From an uncultured Bacteroidota bacterium (lineage in GTDB: Bacteria; Bacteroidota; Bacteroidia; Bacteroidales; 4484-276): a stretch of DNA of 55,784 bases. Numbering within the stretch: position 1 is the stretch's first letter; the number at the start of each line of letters is the position of its first letter. The notes below the pieces were generated by a model. That model was not told the DNA's origin and did not search any database. It was given only the letters and a program-made list of their open reading frames with translations. The translations under genes and the position numbers were made by a program. Positions 10,801 to 20,465 of the stretch are shown here, one piece after another. The DNA is taken from positions 1 through 55,784 of the forward strand of contig CAJATL010000108.1 of assembly GCA_903944895.1 (NCBI GenBank), in the 5' to 3' direction.

Positions 10801-13800
10801 ATATTATCGTTTGATCCGGTTGCGGGCTTTTTGTCCAATCCTTCGGTGATTAATTATACCCTTACCGAAAACAGCACCGGTTTCTCCGATGGAGCATCGG
10901 TTACACTAAACTACTCCCTGGGTACAGACCTTTTTCCTCCTTTAAATCTTAAGGCCGGGGTTAGAAATAATAATGATGTGCAATTATTCTGGGAACCTCC
11001 GGTAGGATTTCCCGGCCAATACATTCAATGGGACAATGGCGCAAATTTTGAAGGTATCGGGCTTACCTCCGGAGGGACTTTTTCGGTGGCTGCGCATTGG
11101 AAACCTTCACAGCTTACTCAGTATGACACCTGGTTGCTCACCCATGTTCAATTGTTTCCAAGAGATGTTTCCCAAATCGTTTTCACACTTAAAGTGTGGA
11201 GTGGCGCAGGTGGTTCAACGCTTTTGTATTCGCAACCATTAAACAACCTGGTTCCGAACCAGTGGAACACGATTATTTTGGATACCCCTGTCGAGATCAT
11301 TTCTTTACAGGATTTATGGGTTGGATATTCCGTGGAAAATCATCCTGCCGGAACATATCCGGCAGGATGCGACGAAGGCCCGGCTCAGCCTGGTCATGGC
11401 GATATGATCCGGTTGGACGGTGCTAATTGGAAAGACCTGAAAGATTTTGGCTATAATTATAACTGGAATATCCATGCCGGCATTGAACCTGCCGGAGAAT
11501 ATAAAGTCCTGGCACAAACTTTTGATAAAGAATTGTCTTTAGAAACCAATGCTTCCGACCAAATATCAAGAAGTTTTATTGTAAGTGATGATGGAAAAAA
11601 CGCTGGAATTAGAGCAAATGTAATCGAATACAATATTTTCAGGAATGAAGAATTTTTAACCTCAGTTCCGGGAAATAAAACCACCTGTTTTGACAATAAC
11701 CTGCCCGTCGGCGTTTATTCGTACAAAATATCAGCGAATTATACCGGAGGCGAATCGTTGCCAGCCGGTCCTATCGAAATAAGTATTCCCGGCGGTACCG
11801 GTCCTGTAATTGTGCTGAACACAAATCCAATTGAAGAAACCCATCTTATGCCACCCCAATCATCCTCACTGCCTTTCAGCATTACAAATACAGGTTCTTC
11901 GATGTTGGATTTTAATGTCAAAGTTTTACCTCCTGAAAACAGAAAATCAATTAAACTCAGGAAAAACAACGATACAAAATCCATCCCTGCAACACGGACG
12001 GAAAACACTAAATCACCCCTGTGGAAATCAATAAAAACCGAATCAAATATTCCCACCCCCGTCAGGAGTAATGAAGTGATTATCCGTTACGATAATGGCG
12101 TGAACTATGGCGCTCTTGGTTTAAGTGACCCGGGAGGGACATTTGAAGTAGCCGCCTATTTCCCTGCATCTACCATGGCAAATTACACAGGGATGTTGCT
12201 TAAACAAATGGATGTATTTATTTTTCATGTACCAACAACTTTTAAAATTAAGGTCTATAGTGAAGGAACAGCTACCCAACCCGGAGATCTGATTTATGAA
12301 CAGGAAGTTGGCGAGGTTCCGGCAGGTGATGTTTGGTCGTTGATAACCCTAAATGACGAAATTCCGATTACCGGAGATGACCTGTGGATAGGCTACGAAG
12401 TTTCGCACGGCCCGGGAGTTATGCCGGCAAGTTATGATAATGGTCCGGCAGTAGCGGGATTTGGTGACTGGGTTTATACTGATGGTGTGTGGTCATCAAT
12501 GACTGATTTTGGTTTCGACCTTAACTGGAACATTGCCGGCTATCTGTTTGCCCCATCTCCTGATTATACCTGGGTTCAGGCAGTGCCTGTTCATGGTTCA
12601 GTCAGTCCGGACGAAACCTTTAATATGGAATTAACCTTCGATTCGGAGAATCTTTCGATTGGCATACATGAAGCAATTCTTCAATTTAATTCAAACGATC
12701 CGGCAAATCCTGCGGTTGACATACCTGTTTCACTCAACGTGGGTGGTGTGGTGCTTGATCCTCCAGTAAATCTGGCGGCAACGGTAACCGGCAATGACGT
12801 TTCTCTCACCTGGTATGTTCCTGTAAATGACTCCAAATCCAGTAAAATTAAGGGAAGCAGAGCCTTGTTAGGCTACAAAATTTACCGTGAAGGATTGTTT
12901 TTGGAACAGGTTGCCGAAACAAGTTATACTGATGAAAATCTGATTTCAGGAACTTATGAATATTATGTAAAAGCGGTTTATGACCTTGGAAGTTCACCTC
13001 CTTCCGATACTGCCGAAGCTATTATTTTGCCATCGGGAAGCGACCCGCACATCCTGGTTTCGCCCGGGCAGCTTTATGAAGCGCATTTTAGTCCGCCGCA
13101 AACAACATTTCGCCAGATCACTATTTCAAATGCTGGTGAAATACCGCTCGATTTCAACATTGATGTTGTGATTGATTCAAAAAAAATACCTGTAACCGGT
13201 TTTATTCCAAAACTTACTTCTGAGTCTTTTTCGGATAAAAATACGGGTAAAATACTACTCACAAAAGGCAATGCCTATCCTGGAGAATATCCATCAAAAC
13301 AAAAGGATGAAGAGGTTATCAGGTATGACAATGGCGAAAATTTCAGTTGGGTTGGCCTTAGCAACGGAGGAACATTCCAGGCGGCAACTTACTTTCCGTA
13401 TTCAACTATCTGGCAATACACCGGAATGGAAATTTCGCAGATTGAGTTTTTCATCAAAGAAGCGATTACTGATTGCAGGATACAGGTATTTGGCCAGGGT
13501 TCAGCAAGTATTCCAGGTCCATTGCTTTATGAGGAGGTCGTAGAAGTCACTCCGGATTCCTGGAACCTGATTGAATTGTCAACACCGGTTATCATCAGCG
13601 AAGGTGATCTTTGGATAGGCTATCAGGTGACGCATGATGCAGGTTTTTATCCGGGAGGTATTGACGCAGGTCCAGCTGTAGCAGGATTTGGTGATATGGT
13701 AAATTTTTCCGGATCATGGGCAACGCTTTCCGGCTATGGCATCAACAATAACTGGAATATTGCCGGGTATCTTACCGGAACCCCATTTTTTACCTGGCTG

Positions 13801-15519
13801 AAAACAGATACTACATCAGGTACGATTAACCAAAATCAGTCACAAACCATCAATATTTCCATTAACTCTTTGGGGCTGAGCCAGGGAATTCATGAAGCAT
13901 CGCTGATCTTAACCAGCAACGACCCGTTAACTCCGGAAGTGATTGTACCGGTCACCCTGAATGTAGGCACAACCGAACTTAATCCTCCACAAAATTTGCA
14001 AGCTAACCTGATAAGCCTCAACGATGTGCTACTCACCTGGGATAATCCTTCAAAATCATCTTCCATCAATTCCGGAAACAATAAAAATTTTCCGGCTTCC
14101 GGGAAATCAGAATCCTTAGCCTCATTTCCCAATGATAAACAAAGAGGTTTCCTCGGTTATAATGTTTATCGTGATGGTGTGATAATTAATAACAATGCTG
14201 TTTTAGAAACCTCTTACACCGATACTGACCTGGCGATTGGAACTTACAATTACGAAGTTACTGCACTTTATGTCGAAGGGGAAAGCCTTCCTTCAGTGCC
14301 TGTTCAGATAATCATTCCTTCCGGGGCAGAAATAACAATTGATCCGACCTTCATGGAAGAAACACACACAACCCCACCCCAAATTACAACACAACAGCTT
14401 TTGGTAACAAATACCGGAACTTCTATTCTAAACTTTAATCTTGAAGTATTAATAGGAAAAGGCTCAGCTATTCCTGAGCCAGAACCTGGACTGAGAACTT
14501 CATGGCTATCCGCTCAACCATTGACAGGTAATCTTAACCCGGGACTATCGGCTACGATAACGGTTATTTACAATTCCGCTGACCTGAGTTTTGGAGTTTA
14601 TAACGGAACGCTGCACTTTACCAGCAACGACCCTGTAAATCCGGTGGTGAATATCCCAGTTACACTCAATGTTACAACAGAAGAACTTAATCCACCGCAA
14701 AACCTGCAGGCAGAAGTAATCAATAGCAATGATGTTTTGCTTACATGGGAATCGCCTGCAATAAGGCCGGCAAAAAAATCAGGAAATTCAGATTTCGGCA
14801 TCGGAAAAGGTTTCCTGGGCTACAACGTTTACCGTGATGGTGTTGTTATTAATCAAAATCCAATACAAGAAACCACTTTTATTGATTCCGCACTTGAAAA
14901 TGGCTTTTACACTTACGATGTTACCGCCGCTTACGACGAAGGCGAATCACCAGGTGCCGGGGCAGTTGAGGTAATGATAGGATGCCCGCTTCCACCTCCA
15001 CAAAATCTCCTGGCGCAAGATACCGGACCCGAAGAAGTTTACCTTACTTGGGAGGAACCTGAAATTCCGGTAATTATGTCACAACCGGATCGTGATTTAC
15101 TGGGTTATAATGTTTACAGGGACAGCCTAAAGATTAACGAATCATTGGTCACCCTCACCGAATATTATGATACAAGTGTTCCGGCTGGTTATCATGAATA
15201 TTATGTAACGGCATCTTATTCCCAGTGCGAAAGTGAGCCATCCAATACTGCCACGATTATTGTTGGTTTCAGCGAGCTGTCGCAGGAAAACATGTCTCTG
15301 GTCATCTTGCCAAATCCGGCAGCTACTCAGGTGGATTTTGCGTCAAACAGTAAAATGATTCGAATTACCATCAAAAACAGCATTGGCAAAAATTTTTATA
15401 AAGAAGCTATAAATCAAAGCAAGTTTCAACTGGATGTTTCTTCCTTCCCTAAGGGTTTGTATTTGGTAGAAATCGAATTTGGCGAGGGCAGGGTTATCAA
15501 AAAATTAGTAATCAAATAG
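7891..15519 (+). CDS. Giant T9SS-secreted beta-helix / Ig-like / FN3 repeat protein (paralog B)
   Basis: This 2542-aa protein is a full-length paralog of the upstream gene, with the same order of parts. It has a signal peptide (residues 1-22), the G-P-G-S-L-R-Q-A-I motif and a beta-helix head to about residue 620, and three cadherin/Ig-like repeats (about 681-1009). A repeat block follows to about 2456, and a type-A T9SS sorting domain (about 2464-2542, LPNPAATQV...KKLVIK) ends the protein. Its repeat block differs from that of paralog A. One FN3 (insert about 1045-1200) and two Ig-like repeats (inserts about 1398-1555 and 1810-1963) carry the roughly 150-aa module, whereas four FN3 repeats and one Ig-like repeat (about 2147-2261) are uninterrupted. 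A surface-exposed structural or adhesive role is inferred; no catalytic residues are apparent. Confidence 0.9.
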   Translation: MKKSFFSLLIVFSLFSVRLFSQCYIPITSTSDSGPGSLRQAIISANACLGTPVITFEIPSSAVIELLSDLPVLNYASLTIDGSVAPGYSYPDALVTINWSGRDDCLELNQDNVTIRGIAFTNNFNGSGYAAIRASGGNNLLVEYCCAYNQNRHFVYSNEGTEIRLENCTAEDFSNDGSATVFSCYDNGGFSLISYCNIRNIASRSIDISNSGAPVTTIEENVFTNVGYEDNSSLGGRGQHIVNCESAATRLTIRNNIIIGCKSKFVNISRGSTFLTTRDSIFNNSVVNCTGKHVIYIEGMASSFAYIAENNIAGDGGVYNMDQVIELNGAQYGKIKGNVIKNSKSRGIMAKNSDGTIIKDNIMYNLSNSSNIELNDDCDNVIIRGNILGTDSLNTPGLSLATDATIRLNDCDNCYVGGDVSLNLGNQIIAAVNKSALTVANSCEGTTTIQGNDFNISSDGLTNLTASNSAVLAVYPANAIIGGESELYRNRISGLGTGIQLDGQNAAIQGNFIGCTRFGSPVAGSAMPYGIYVNANNTTIGSKTTVALRNKIGYCEEAIRNNDKDNVLWSGNEFYKNTATVVVNNVGSSPNGGILPPVISGGTLPSTVFGNSQPNARVEVYHQNPATSVQGYQYLGFATANASGAWTFTSPVALNDQVAALQIDNLNASEFATYTSLPIQAPTANFDYSPANVVGTNAVINILNNDLLSNGNPAIAALVSVDLDLSISGIQTTLTAGGEGTWTYNSSNGNLTFDPQAGFTRDPSIIQYKLIQNSNGYSDLAVVWVGYTEIPPIANDDASNGNLTGWNTIINILSNDLLSDGSSASAANVSVDINSAIPGIQTILTIPGQGIWIYNVLTGELTFDPQTGFSLNPPVLKYILIETITGYTDMAEVTVTYIPPPPPVANDDVSSGHFFGTIAEVQIMANDHLSDGSVPLPGLVLIDIDQAIPGIQIKLIVPNEGVWNYYFLTGILSFDPVAGFLSNPSVINYTLTENSTGFSDGASVTLNYSLGTDLFPPLNLKAGVRNNNDVQLFWEPPVGFPGQYIQWDNGANFEGIGLTSGGTFSVAAHWKPSQLTQYDTWLLTHVQLFPRDVSQIVFTLKVWSGAGGSTLLYSQPLNNLVPNQWNTIILDTPVEIISLQDLWVGYSVENHPAGTYPAGCDEGPAQPGHGDMIRLDGANWKDLKDFGYNYNWNIHAGIEPAGEYKVLAQTFDKELSLETNASDQISRSFIVSDDGKNAGIRANVIEYNIFRNEEFLTSVPGNKTTCFDNNLPVGVYSYKISANYTGGESLPAGPIEISIPGGTGPVIVLNTNPIEETHLMPPQSSSLPFSITNTGSSMLDFNVKVLPPENRKSIKLRKNNDTKSIPATRTENTKSPLWKSIKTESNIPTPVRSNEVIIRYDNGVNYGALGLSDPGGTFEVAAYFPASTMANYTGMLLKQMDVFIFHVPTTFKIKVYSEGTATQPGDLIYEQEVGEVPAGDVWSLITLNDEIPITGDDLWIGYEVSHGPGVMPASYDNGPAVAGFGDWVYTDGVWSSMTDFGFDLNWNIAGYLFAPSPDYTWVQAVPVHGSVSPDETFNMELTFDSENLSIGIHEAILQFNSNDPANPAVDIPVSLNVGGVVLDPPVNLAATVTGNDVSLTWYVPVNDSKSSKIKGSRALLGYKIYREGLFLEQVAETSYTDENLISGTYEYYVKAVYDLGSSPPSDTAEAIILPSGSDPHILVSPGQLYEAHFSPPQTTFRQITISNAGEIPLDFNIDVVIDSKKIPVTGFIPKLTSESFSDKNTGKILLTKGNAYPGEYPSKQKDEEVIRYDNGENFSWVGLSNGGTFQAATYFPYSTIWQYTGMEISQIEFFIKEAITDCRIQVFGQGSASIPGPLLYEEVVEVTPDSWNLIELSTPVIISEGDLWIGYQVTHDAGFYPGGIDAGPAVAGFGDMVNFSGSWATLSGYGINNNWNIAGYLTGTPFFTWLKTDTTSGTINQNQSQTINISINSLGLSQGIHEASLILTSNDPLTPEVIVPVTLNVGTTELNPPQNLQANLISLNDVLLTWDNPSKSSSINSGNNKNFPASGKSESLASFPNDKQRGFLGYNVYRDGVIINNNAVLETSYTDTDLAIGTYNYEVTALYVEGESLPSVPVQIIIPSGAEITIDPTFMEETHTTPPQITTQQLLVTNTGTSILNFNLEVLIGKGSAIPEPEPGLRTSWLSAQPLTGNLNPGLSATITVIYNSADLSFGVYNGTLHFTSNDPVNPVVNIPVTLNVTTEELNPPQNLQAEVINSNDVLLTWESPAIRPAKKSGNSDFGIGKGFLGYNVYRDGVVINQNPIQETTFIDSALENGFYTYDVTAAYDEGESPGAGAVEVMIGCPLPPPQNLLAQDTGPEEVYLTWEEPEIPVIMSQPDRDLLGYNVYRDSLKINESLVTLTEYYDTSVPAGYHEYYVTASYSQCESEPSNTATIIVGFSELSQENMSLVILPNPAATQVDFASNSKMIRITIKNSIGKNFYKEAINQSKFQLDVSSFPKGLYLVEIEFGEGRVIKKLVIK

Positions 15520-15554
15520 TGTGGTTTTAGTAAATGATTAGTTTAATGGATGGG

Positions 15555-15576
15555 AAAGGGGGCATTTGCTCCCTTT
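15555..15576 (+). terminator. Hairpin after paralog B, copy of the one after paralog A
   Basis: AAAGGGGGCA (15555-15564) pairs with TGCTCCCTTT (15567-15576). Both arms are identical to the hairpin at 7848-7869; only the loop differs (TT here, CC there). It lies 35 bp after the stop codon, the same distance as in the first copy. The following sequence is AT-rich without a long T-run. Confidence 0.6.
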
Positions 15577-15748
15577 ACTCAAATCTTAGAAAAAATTGGT
15601 TTCAAACCTTGCAGAAAAAAGAAAGTAAAATGGATTCATTTTGAAATACGGCACACAATGCATTTTTTTATTCTGAACCCAAAATTATAATACTAATAAT
15701 CATTAAACTTGTACATTAAAGTTGTTTCATCTTGAATGCAAATCTGTT

Positions 15749-18700
15749 ATGAAGAGTTTTACAGTTACTTTCATCATTGTTCTGTCATTTTTTTCGGCAT
15801 TTGCTCAAAAAAGCTGGGTTCCTTTTACAAGCAGTCAGGCGCAAACTCCACTGGTAACAATTGATCGTTCCGATCGTTCATCCATTATTTTCGATGTTAC
15901 GCTAACGGGAATGTTCAGTGAATTGATCACACGGGAAGGTTTAACATTTCAGAGGATTAGCCTGAACGAGAACCAGACAACACAGGAAATTGGTAAGCCC
16001 GAATTGCCGGCGCTTCACCAACTCATTGGAATTCCTGATAACCAATTGATTTCATTTGTGGTTTCAGATATCGAAACCATGAAACTGACAGGGTTCAACA
16101 TTTATCCGTTTCAAACGCCCACTACCGATAATCCCGGAGGCCAGTCAAAGGCATTTGTTATGGATAAAAGTTTTTATGGGCAAGATGTAAATTTTCCATT
16201 AGAAAATGTAAATGTGGATCAGCCGGAAATATGGCGGGATATTAGAATCAGCGGAATTCATATCACCCCTTTCACCTTCAACCCGGCTAAACAGGAGCTT
16301 ACGGTGATAACCCGCATGAAAGTAAAGGTTGAATTCACAGGAAACGATACAAAAACGGCTTTAATCCGAGGCAAAGAACTTACTCCAAAGTTTTACAACA
16401 TGTACAAACATGCTATCGTAAACTTTGATGACCTGGGTTATACCCAAACCCTGAAAGAAACATCTGGCATTAAATATCTTATCATTACCAATACCGAGGC
16501 TCTCAATGCCATCCAGCCTTTGGTGGACTTCAAAAACCGGCAAGGGATGAAAGTTGAAGTAAAAATTTTGGAAACCGGTTTTAATACTCCACAACTGTTC
16601 AAGAATTATATTACTCAGCTTTATAACAGCGATGGACTTGAATATGTACTTATGGTAGGTGATGCCTATCCTAATGGTGGTACAGGTGGTGGTCCTAATA
16701 TTGTCCCAATGTATTGGTGGGAACCTTCCGGCGAAGACCCATCCTATTCTGATTCCTGGTACACTTGTCTTCAGGGAGACGATGACCACTTTGCCGACCT
16801 GGCCATCGGAAGATTGGTTTATGATTTTAATTCACTAAATGAACTCGAACTACAGATTCAGAAAACCATGACGCATTATCTTGCTCCGGATGTCACCAGC
16901 AACTGGGCCGAAAACGCGCTCCTTATCGCCCACAAGGAAGAATATCCTTTAAAATTCACACAATGCTGTGAAGAAATCAGAACTTACCCTTATTCAGTTC
17001 AGGTACCTATTTTTGAAAAAGCGTATGGTGGTGAGGGCGCATCAAACCAACAGGTGATAAACTTCGTGAATAATACTGCCTGTGGTATTTTTGGGTATCG
17101 GGGTCATGGAAGTTCTACCGACCTTTGGCAGTGGGGATCATCAGGCAATTTCAGTGCCTCTCATGTGGCTCAACTAAACAATATGAATAAATTGTTTGTA
17201 TTTTTTGATGTCTGTTGCGAAAACATGAACATTGTATCCTACAACGGTGATTGCCTGACCGAATCATTTATGAAACACCAATCAGCTTCAGTTGCAGTTA
17301 ACGGAGCGATTATCCCGTCATTTACCATACCAAATCATGATTACGACAAGGAAATGTTCAAAGCCATTTATGACGAAGACATTACCAATATTGGTTATGT
17401 AACCAATTTTGCAAACATTACTGTCCTCAACGTTCATGGCACCATGGGGCGTTCAAACGTCAGAACTTATCTCTGGCTTGGAGATGCATCCCTTGAACCC
17501 TGGACCAAACAACCAGCCAACCTCACAGTCGCTCATGATCCTCAGTTATTTCTGGGTGTTTCGGAGTTTTCTTTACAGGTTACAGGCGAAGGTGGTGCAG
17601 CCAAAAATGCACTTGTCTGCGTGAGCAATCAGGATGGGACAATCTATTCGGCTGGTTACACCGATGCTTTAGGCGTGGTTACGCTTACTTTTGATGACCC
17701 CGTTCAAACCCTTGGTGAGGCAATGGTTACGGTAACTTTACACAATTATTTACCGTACCAGGTAGTAATTCCTGTTATTCCAAAATCAGTCCCCTTTGTA
17801 GGCAGAGACACCTGGCTGATTAACGATACAGCCGGCGGTAATGGAAACGGTCTGTTAGATTGCGGTGAAGCTGTGTTATTATCACTGGCTGTAAAAAATT
17901 TTGGAGCAATAGTAGCTAAAAATGTTGTCGTTACGATTTCGACAAATGATGATTATACCACAATCACCGATAGTACCGAAAATTATGGCAACATCCAACC
18001 TTTGCAGGCTGTTTCTGTTGCTGATGGTTTTTCTTTTAATGTTGCAAACTCAATGCCTGATAGCCATTCTGTCTTGTTTGAAGTTACCGCAACAAATGGC
18101 CTGGAGGTCTGGACAAGCAGTTTCGTAATCGTCGGACATGCACCGGTACTCGACATTTTTTCATTCATTATTGATGATACCTCCGGAAATAATAACGGAC
18201 TACTTGATCCAGGTGAAACTGTAGCACTGGTAGTTTCTGTTGGAAATAATGGAACGGCAACAGCCTATAATGTTATGGGACTTCTTACCACCACCAATCC
18301 TTTTGTTTCGGTTCTTACTAATGAAGGGCAATCCTTTGGAAATATTTCACCTTCTTCAAACGCTACTTTAGCGTTTACTATTTCGGCAGCTTCAAATACA
18401 CCTTACGGCTATTCGGCACTGCTAAATTTTGCTTTTACAGCCAGCATGGGAATCACTGCGCAGGAGTTTATCCAAATAATACTTGCTGATTATTGTGATG
18501 CTTCAATAAACACCAAAAATGAATTTATTTCTAAAGTTGTTTGTGGCACCATCAGCAACTCAAGCGACTGGCAAAGTGATGTTGCCGATTATACAAACAT
18601 TACTGCAGTTCTGGTTCCTGGAGTACCCAAACCCATAACAGTTACCAATGGAGCGCCATGGTCAGGCGACAAGGTTACTGTTTGGATAGATTGGAATCTT

Positions 18701-20197
18701 AATGTAGTTTTAGGCGATGCCAACGAAACCAATATTTTAACCAACGTTGGTGGGGCTGGTGCTTCATTCACCGGTAACATCACCGCACCGGCTAATCAGG
18801 CACCAGGCTCATACCGCATGAGAATAAGGATGACTCCAAGTTTATCTCCAACACCATGTGGCACTACACAGTATGGTGAAATCGAAGACTTTGTTGTAAT
18901 TATCGAAAGTTTTACGGCCATTTTTACTTCAAATATCACTTCGGTTTGTAAAAACGGACAGGTTCAGTTCACCGACAACTCAACGGGTGTCCCCACATCC
19001 TGGTTATGGACTTTCCCTGGCGGAACTCCTGCCACTTCCACCAAAAAGAATCCGCTTGTAACTTACAACACTGCCGGGACATTCGATGTAACTCTAAAAA
19101 TTACCAAAGGAACATTAACAAATACACTAACAAAAACCGGCTATATCACTGTGATGCCACCGCCAGTTCAGGCAGGACCAATTTCTGGCAATGGTATGGT
19201 CATTTCTGGACAAACGGAAACCTATTCCGTTTCGCCACTTGCTCAATTTACAAATTATGAGTGGGTACTTACCCCGGTAGCTGCAGGCTCGATGGTAGTC
19301 GCGATGAATACTGCAACAATCACCTGGGGTAATTCCTGGACTGGACTTGCTACGCTTAAGGTACGTGGTGGAAACGTGTGCGGTATAGGTGCTTACTCCT
19401 CTGGATTTGAAGTGACAGTAACAGCACCATGTTACGCTCCAAACAGCATATCGGCTAATAATATTAAATCAGAATCCGCCGAATTAATTTGGTCTCCGGG
19501 GTACATTGAAGCCGGATGGAACATTCTTTACGATTCATCAGGCTTTAATCCAAATACGGATGGAACACTAATTCAGGGAATTAATGAAACCTCTTATATC
19601 TTAACTGATTTAACCAGTGCAACAACTTATGATTTTTATATCCGCTCCGATTGCGGAAATGGGAATTATAGCAGCTGGGCAGGCCCCGCTACATTTACAA
19701 CTTTAACAAGGCAAATCATTAACCTAACCGCAGGATGGAGTGGTTTATCGTCATTTTTGACACCATCAGACCAAAACATCGAATCCCTTTTCAATCCGAT
19801 AATTTCAGATCTTATCATTTTTCAGGATGAAACCGGTATCTATTGGCCTGGTCAGAATGTAAATACAATTGGAGTCTGGGACACACATCAGGGTTACAAA
19901 ATCAAAATGGCCACGGCAGTTGACTTGATTATCGAAGGCACACAGCCAAATAACAGAAATCTGACTTTCTCAAATGGGTGGAACCTGATTCCCGTCCTTA
20001 GTAACTGTAATGTTGATGTTGAAACGCTGTTTCCAGGAATAAACCTGGTAATGTTAAAAGAAGTGGCTGGCTCGCGTATTTATTGGCCGGCAATGGGCAT
20101 CAACAATCTTGGTTACCTTGAGCCGGGCAAAGCCTATTTTGTGTTAATGAATGGTGAAGGGACAATCGGGTTTCCAGAGTGTGGTAATATGAAATAA
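15749..20197 (+). CDS. Gingipain-like C25 family cysteine peptidase, multidomain, no visible T9SS sorting domain
   Basis: This is probably a secreted cysteine endopeptidase of family C25. I chose the ATG at 15749 (1482 aa) because it places a signal peptide (MKSFTV...SAFAQ) at the N-terminus; an upstream TTG at 15722 would only prepend nine residues. The propeptide covers about 20-230 and the catalytic domain about 240-620. Its likely catalytic His is in G-Y-R-G-H-G-S (about residue 453) and its Cys in F-F-D-V-C-C-E-N (489/490). Downstream come two domains with D-T/D-x-x-G-N-x-N-G-L-L-D-x-G-E openings, a GEVED-type domain (YGEIEDFVV), one PKD domain (WLWTFPGGTP), one FN3 domain and a C-terminal W-x-x-I/L-S repeat pair. 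The protein ends GFPECGNMK with no sorting domain, unlike the other secreted proteins here. It may be truncated, use another anchor, or rely on another route. Confidence 0.85.
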   Translation: MKSFTVTFIIVLSFFSAFAQKSWVPFTSSQAQTPLVTIDRSDRSSIIFDVTLTGMFSELITREGLTFQRISLNENQTTQEIGKPELPALHQLIGIPDNQLISFVVSDIETMKLTGFNIYPFQTPTTDNPGGQSKAFVMDKSFYGQDVNFPLENVNVDQPEIWRDIRISGIHITPFTFNPAKQELTVITRMKVKVEFTGNDTKTALIRGKELTPKFYNMYKHAIVNFDDLGYTQTLKETSGIKYLIITNTEALNAIQPLVDFKNRQGMKVEVKILETGFNTPQLFKNYITQLYNSDGLEYVLMVGDAYPNGGTGGGPNIVPMYWWEPSGEDPSYSDSWYTCLQGDDDHFADLAIGRLVYDFNSLNELELQIQKTMTHYLAPDVTSNWAENALLIAHKEEYPLKFTQCCEEIRTYPYSVQVPIFEKAYGGEGASNQQVINFVNNTACGIFGYRGHGSSTDLWQWGSSGNFSASHVAQLNNMNKLFVFFDVCCENMNIVSYNGDCLTESFMKHQSASVAVNGAIIPSFTIPNHDYDKEMFKAIYDEDITNIGYVTNFANITVLNVHGTMGRSNVRTYLWLGDASLEPWTKQPANLTVAHDPQLFLGVSEFSLQVTGEGGAAKNALVCVSNQDGTIYSAGYTDALGVVTLTFDDPVQTLGEAMVTVTLHNYLPYQVVIPVIPKSVPFVGRDTWLINDTAGGNGNGLLDCGEAVLLSLAVKNFGAIVAKNVVVTISTNDDYTTITDSTENYGNIQPLQAVSVADGFSFNVANSMPDSHSVLFEVTATNGLEVWTSSFVIVGHAPVLDIFSFIIDDTSGNNNGLLDPGETVALVVSVGNNGTATAYNVMGLLTTTNPFVSVLTNEGQSFGNISPSSNATLAFTISAASNTPYGYSALLNFAFTASMGITAQEFIQIILADYCDASINTKNEFISKVVCGTISNSSDWQSDVADYTNITAVLVPGVPKPITVTNGAPWSGDKVTVWIDWNLNVVLGDANETNILTNVGGAGASFTGNITAPANQAPGSYRMRIRMTPSLSPTPCGTTQYGEIEDFVVIIESFTAIFTSNITSVCKNGQVQFTDNSTGVPTSWLWTFPGGTPATSTKKNPLVTYNTAGTFDVTLKITKGTLTNTLTKTGYITVMPPPVQAGPISGNGMVISGQTETYSVSPLAQFTNYEWVLTPVAAGSMVVAMNTATITWGNSWTGLATLKVRGGNVCGIGAYSSGFEVTVTAPCYAPNSISANNIKSESAELIWSPGYIEAGWNILYDSSGFNPNTDGTLIQGINETSYILTDLTSATTYDFYIRSDCGNGNYSSWAGPATFTTLTRQIINLTAGWSGLSSFLTPSDQNIESLFNPIISDLIIFQDETGIYWPGQNVNTIGVWDTHQGYKIKMATAVDLIIEGTQPNNRNLTFSNGWNLIPVLSNCNVDVETLFPGINLVMLKEVAGSRIYWPAMGINNLGYLEPGKAYFVLMNGEGTIGFPECGNMK

Positions 20198-20465
20198 GAC
20201 ACTATCAGGTTCAGGTAAACCAACAAGTTCAACTTGTCGAATGATTGAAATCTTAGACATATCCGTCAGCCTGCGGAAGAAAGCCAACTACTATTTTGGC
20301 CTGGTTTTCAATGGTACCGCCTGTTGGTTTCAGTTCGTGGAAATTATGGGTTTGCTAATTTGAACCCATGGCATTGATGGCTTTTGCCCGAATAATTGTT
20401 TTATTTGATCTATGTCAGCCAAACTCAGTAATAACAAAAATTAAAACTTCAAATCGAATATTATT

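Noticed and set aside
16361-16789. 142-aa - strand ORF inside the C25 peptidase gene.
   Set aside because: It lies wholly within a well-supported catalytic domain, and its own translation has no motif or plausible start context.
20223-20237. Short palindrome ACAAGTT-C-AACTTGT after the peptidase gene.
   Set aside because: It has a one-base centre and no T-run; too small to call a terminator or operator.
20198-20465. Open stretch of about 57 codons in another frame directly after the C25 peptidase stop, tested as a lost sorting domain.
   Set aside because: The translation has no N-P-N/P core, no final K-K-L-I and no similarity to the other sorting domains here.
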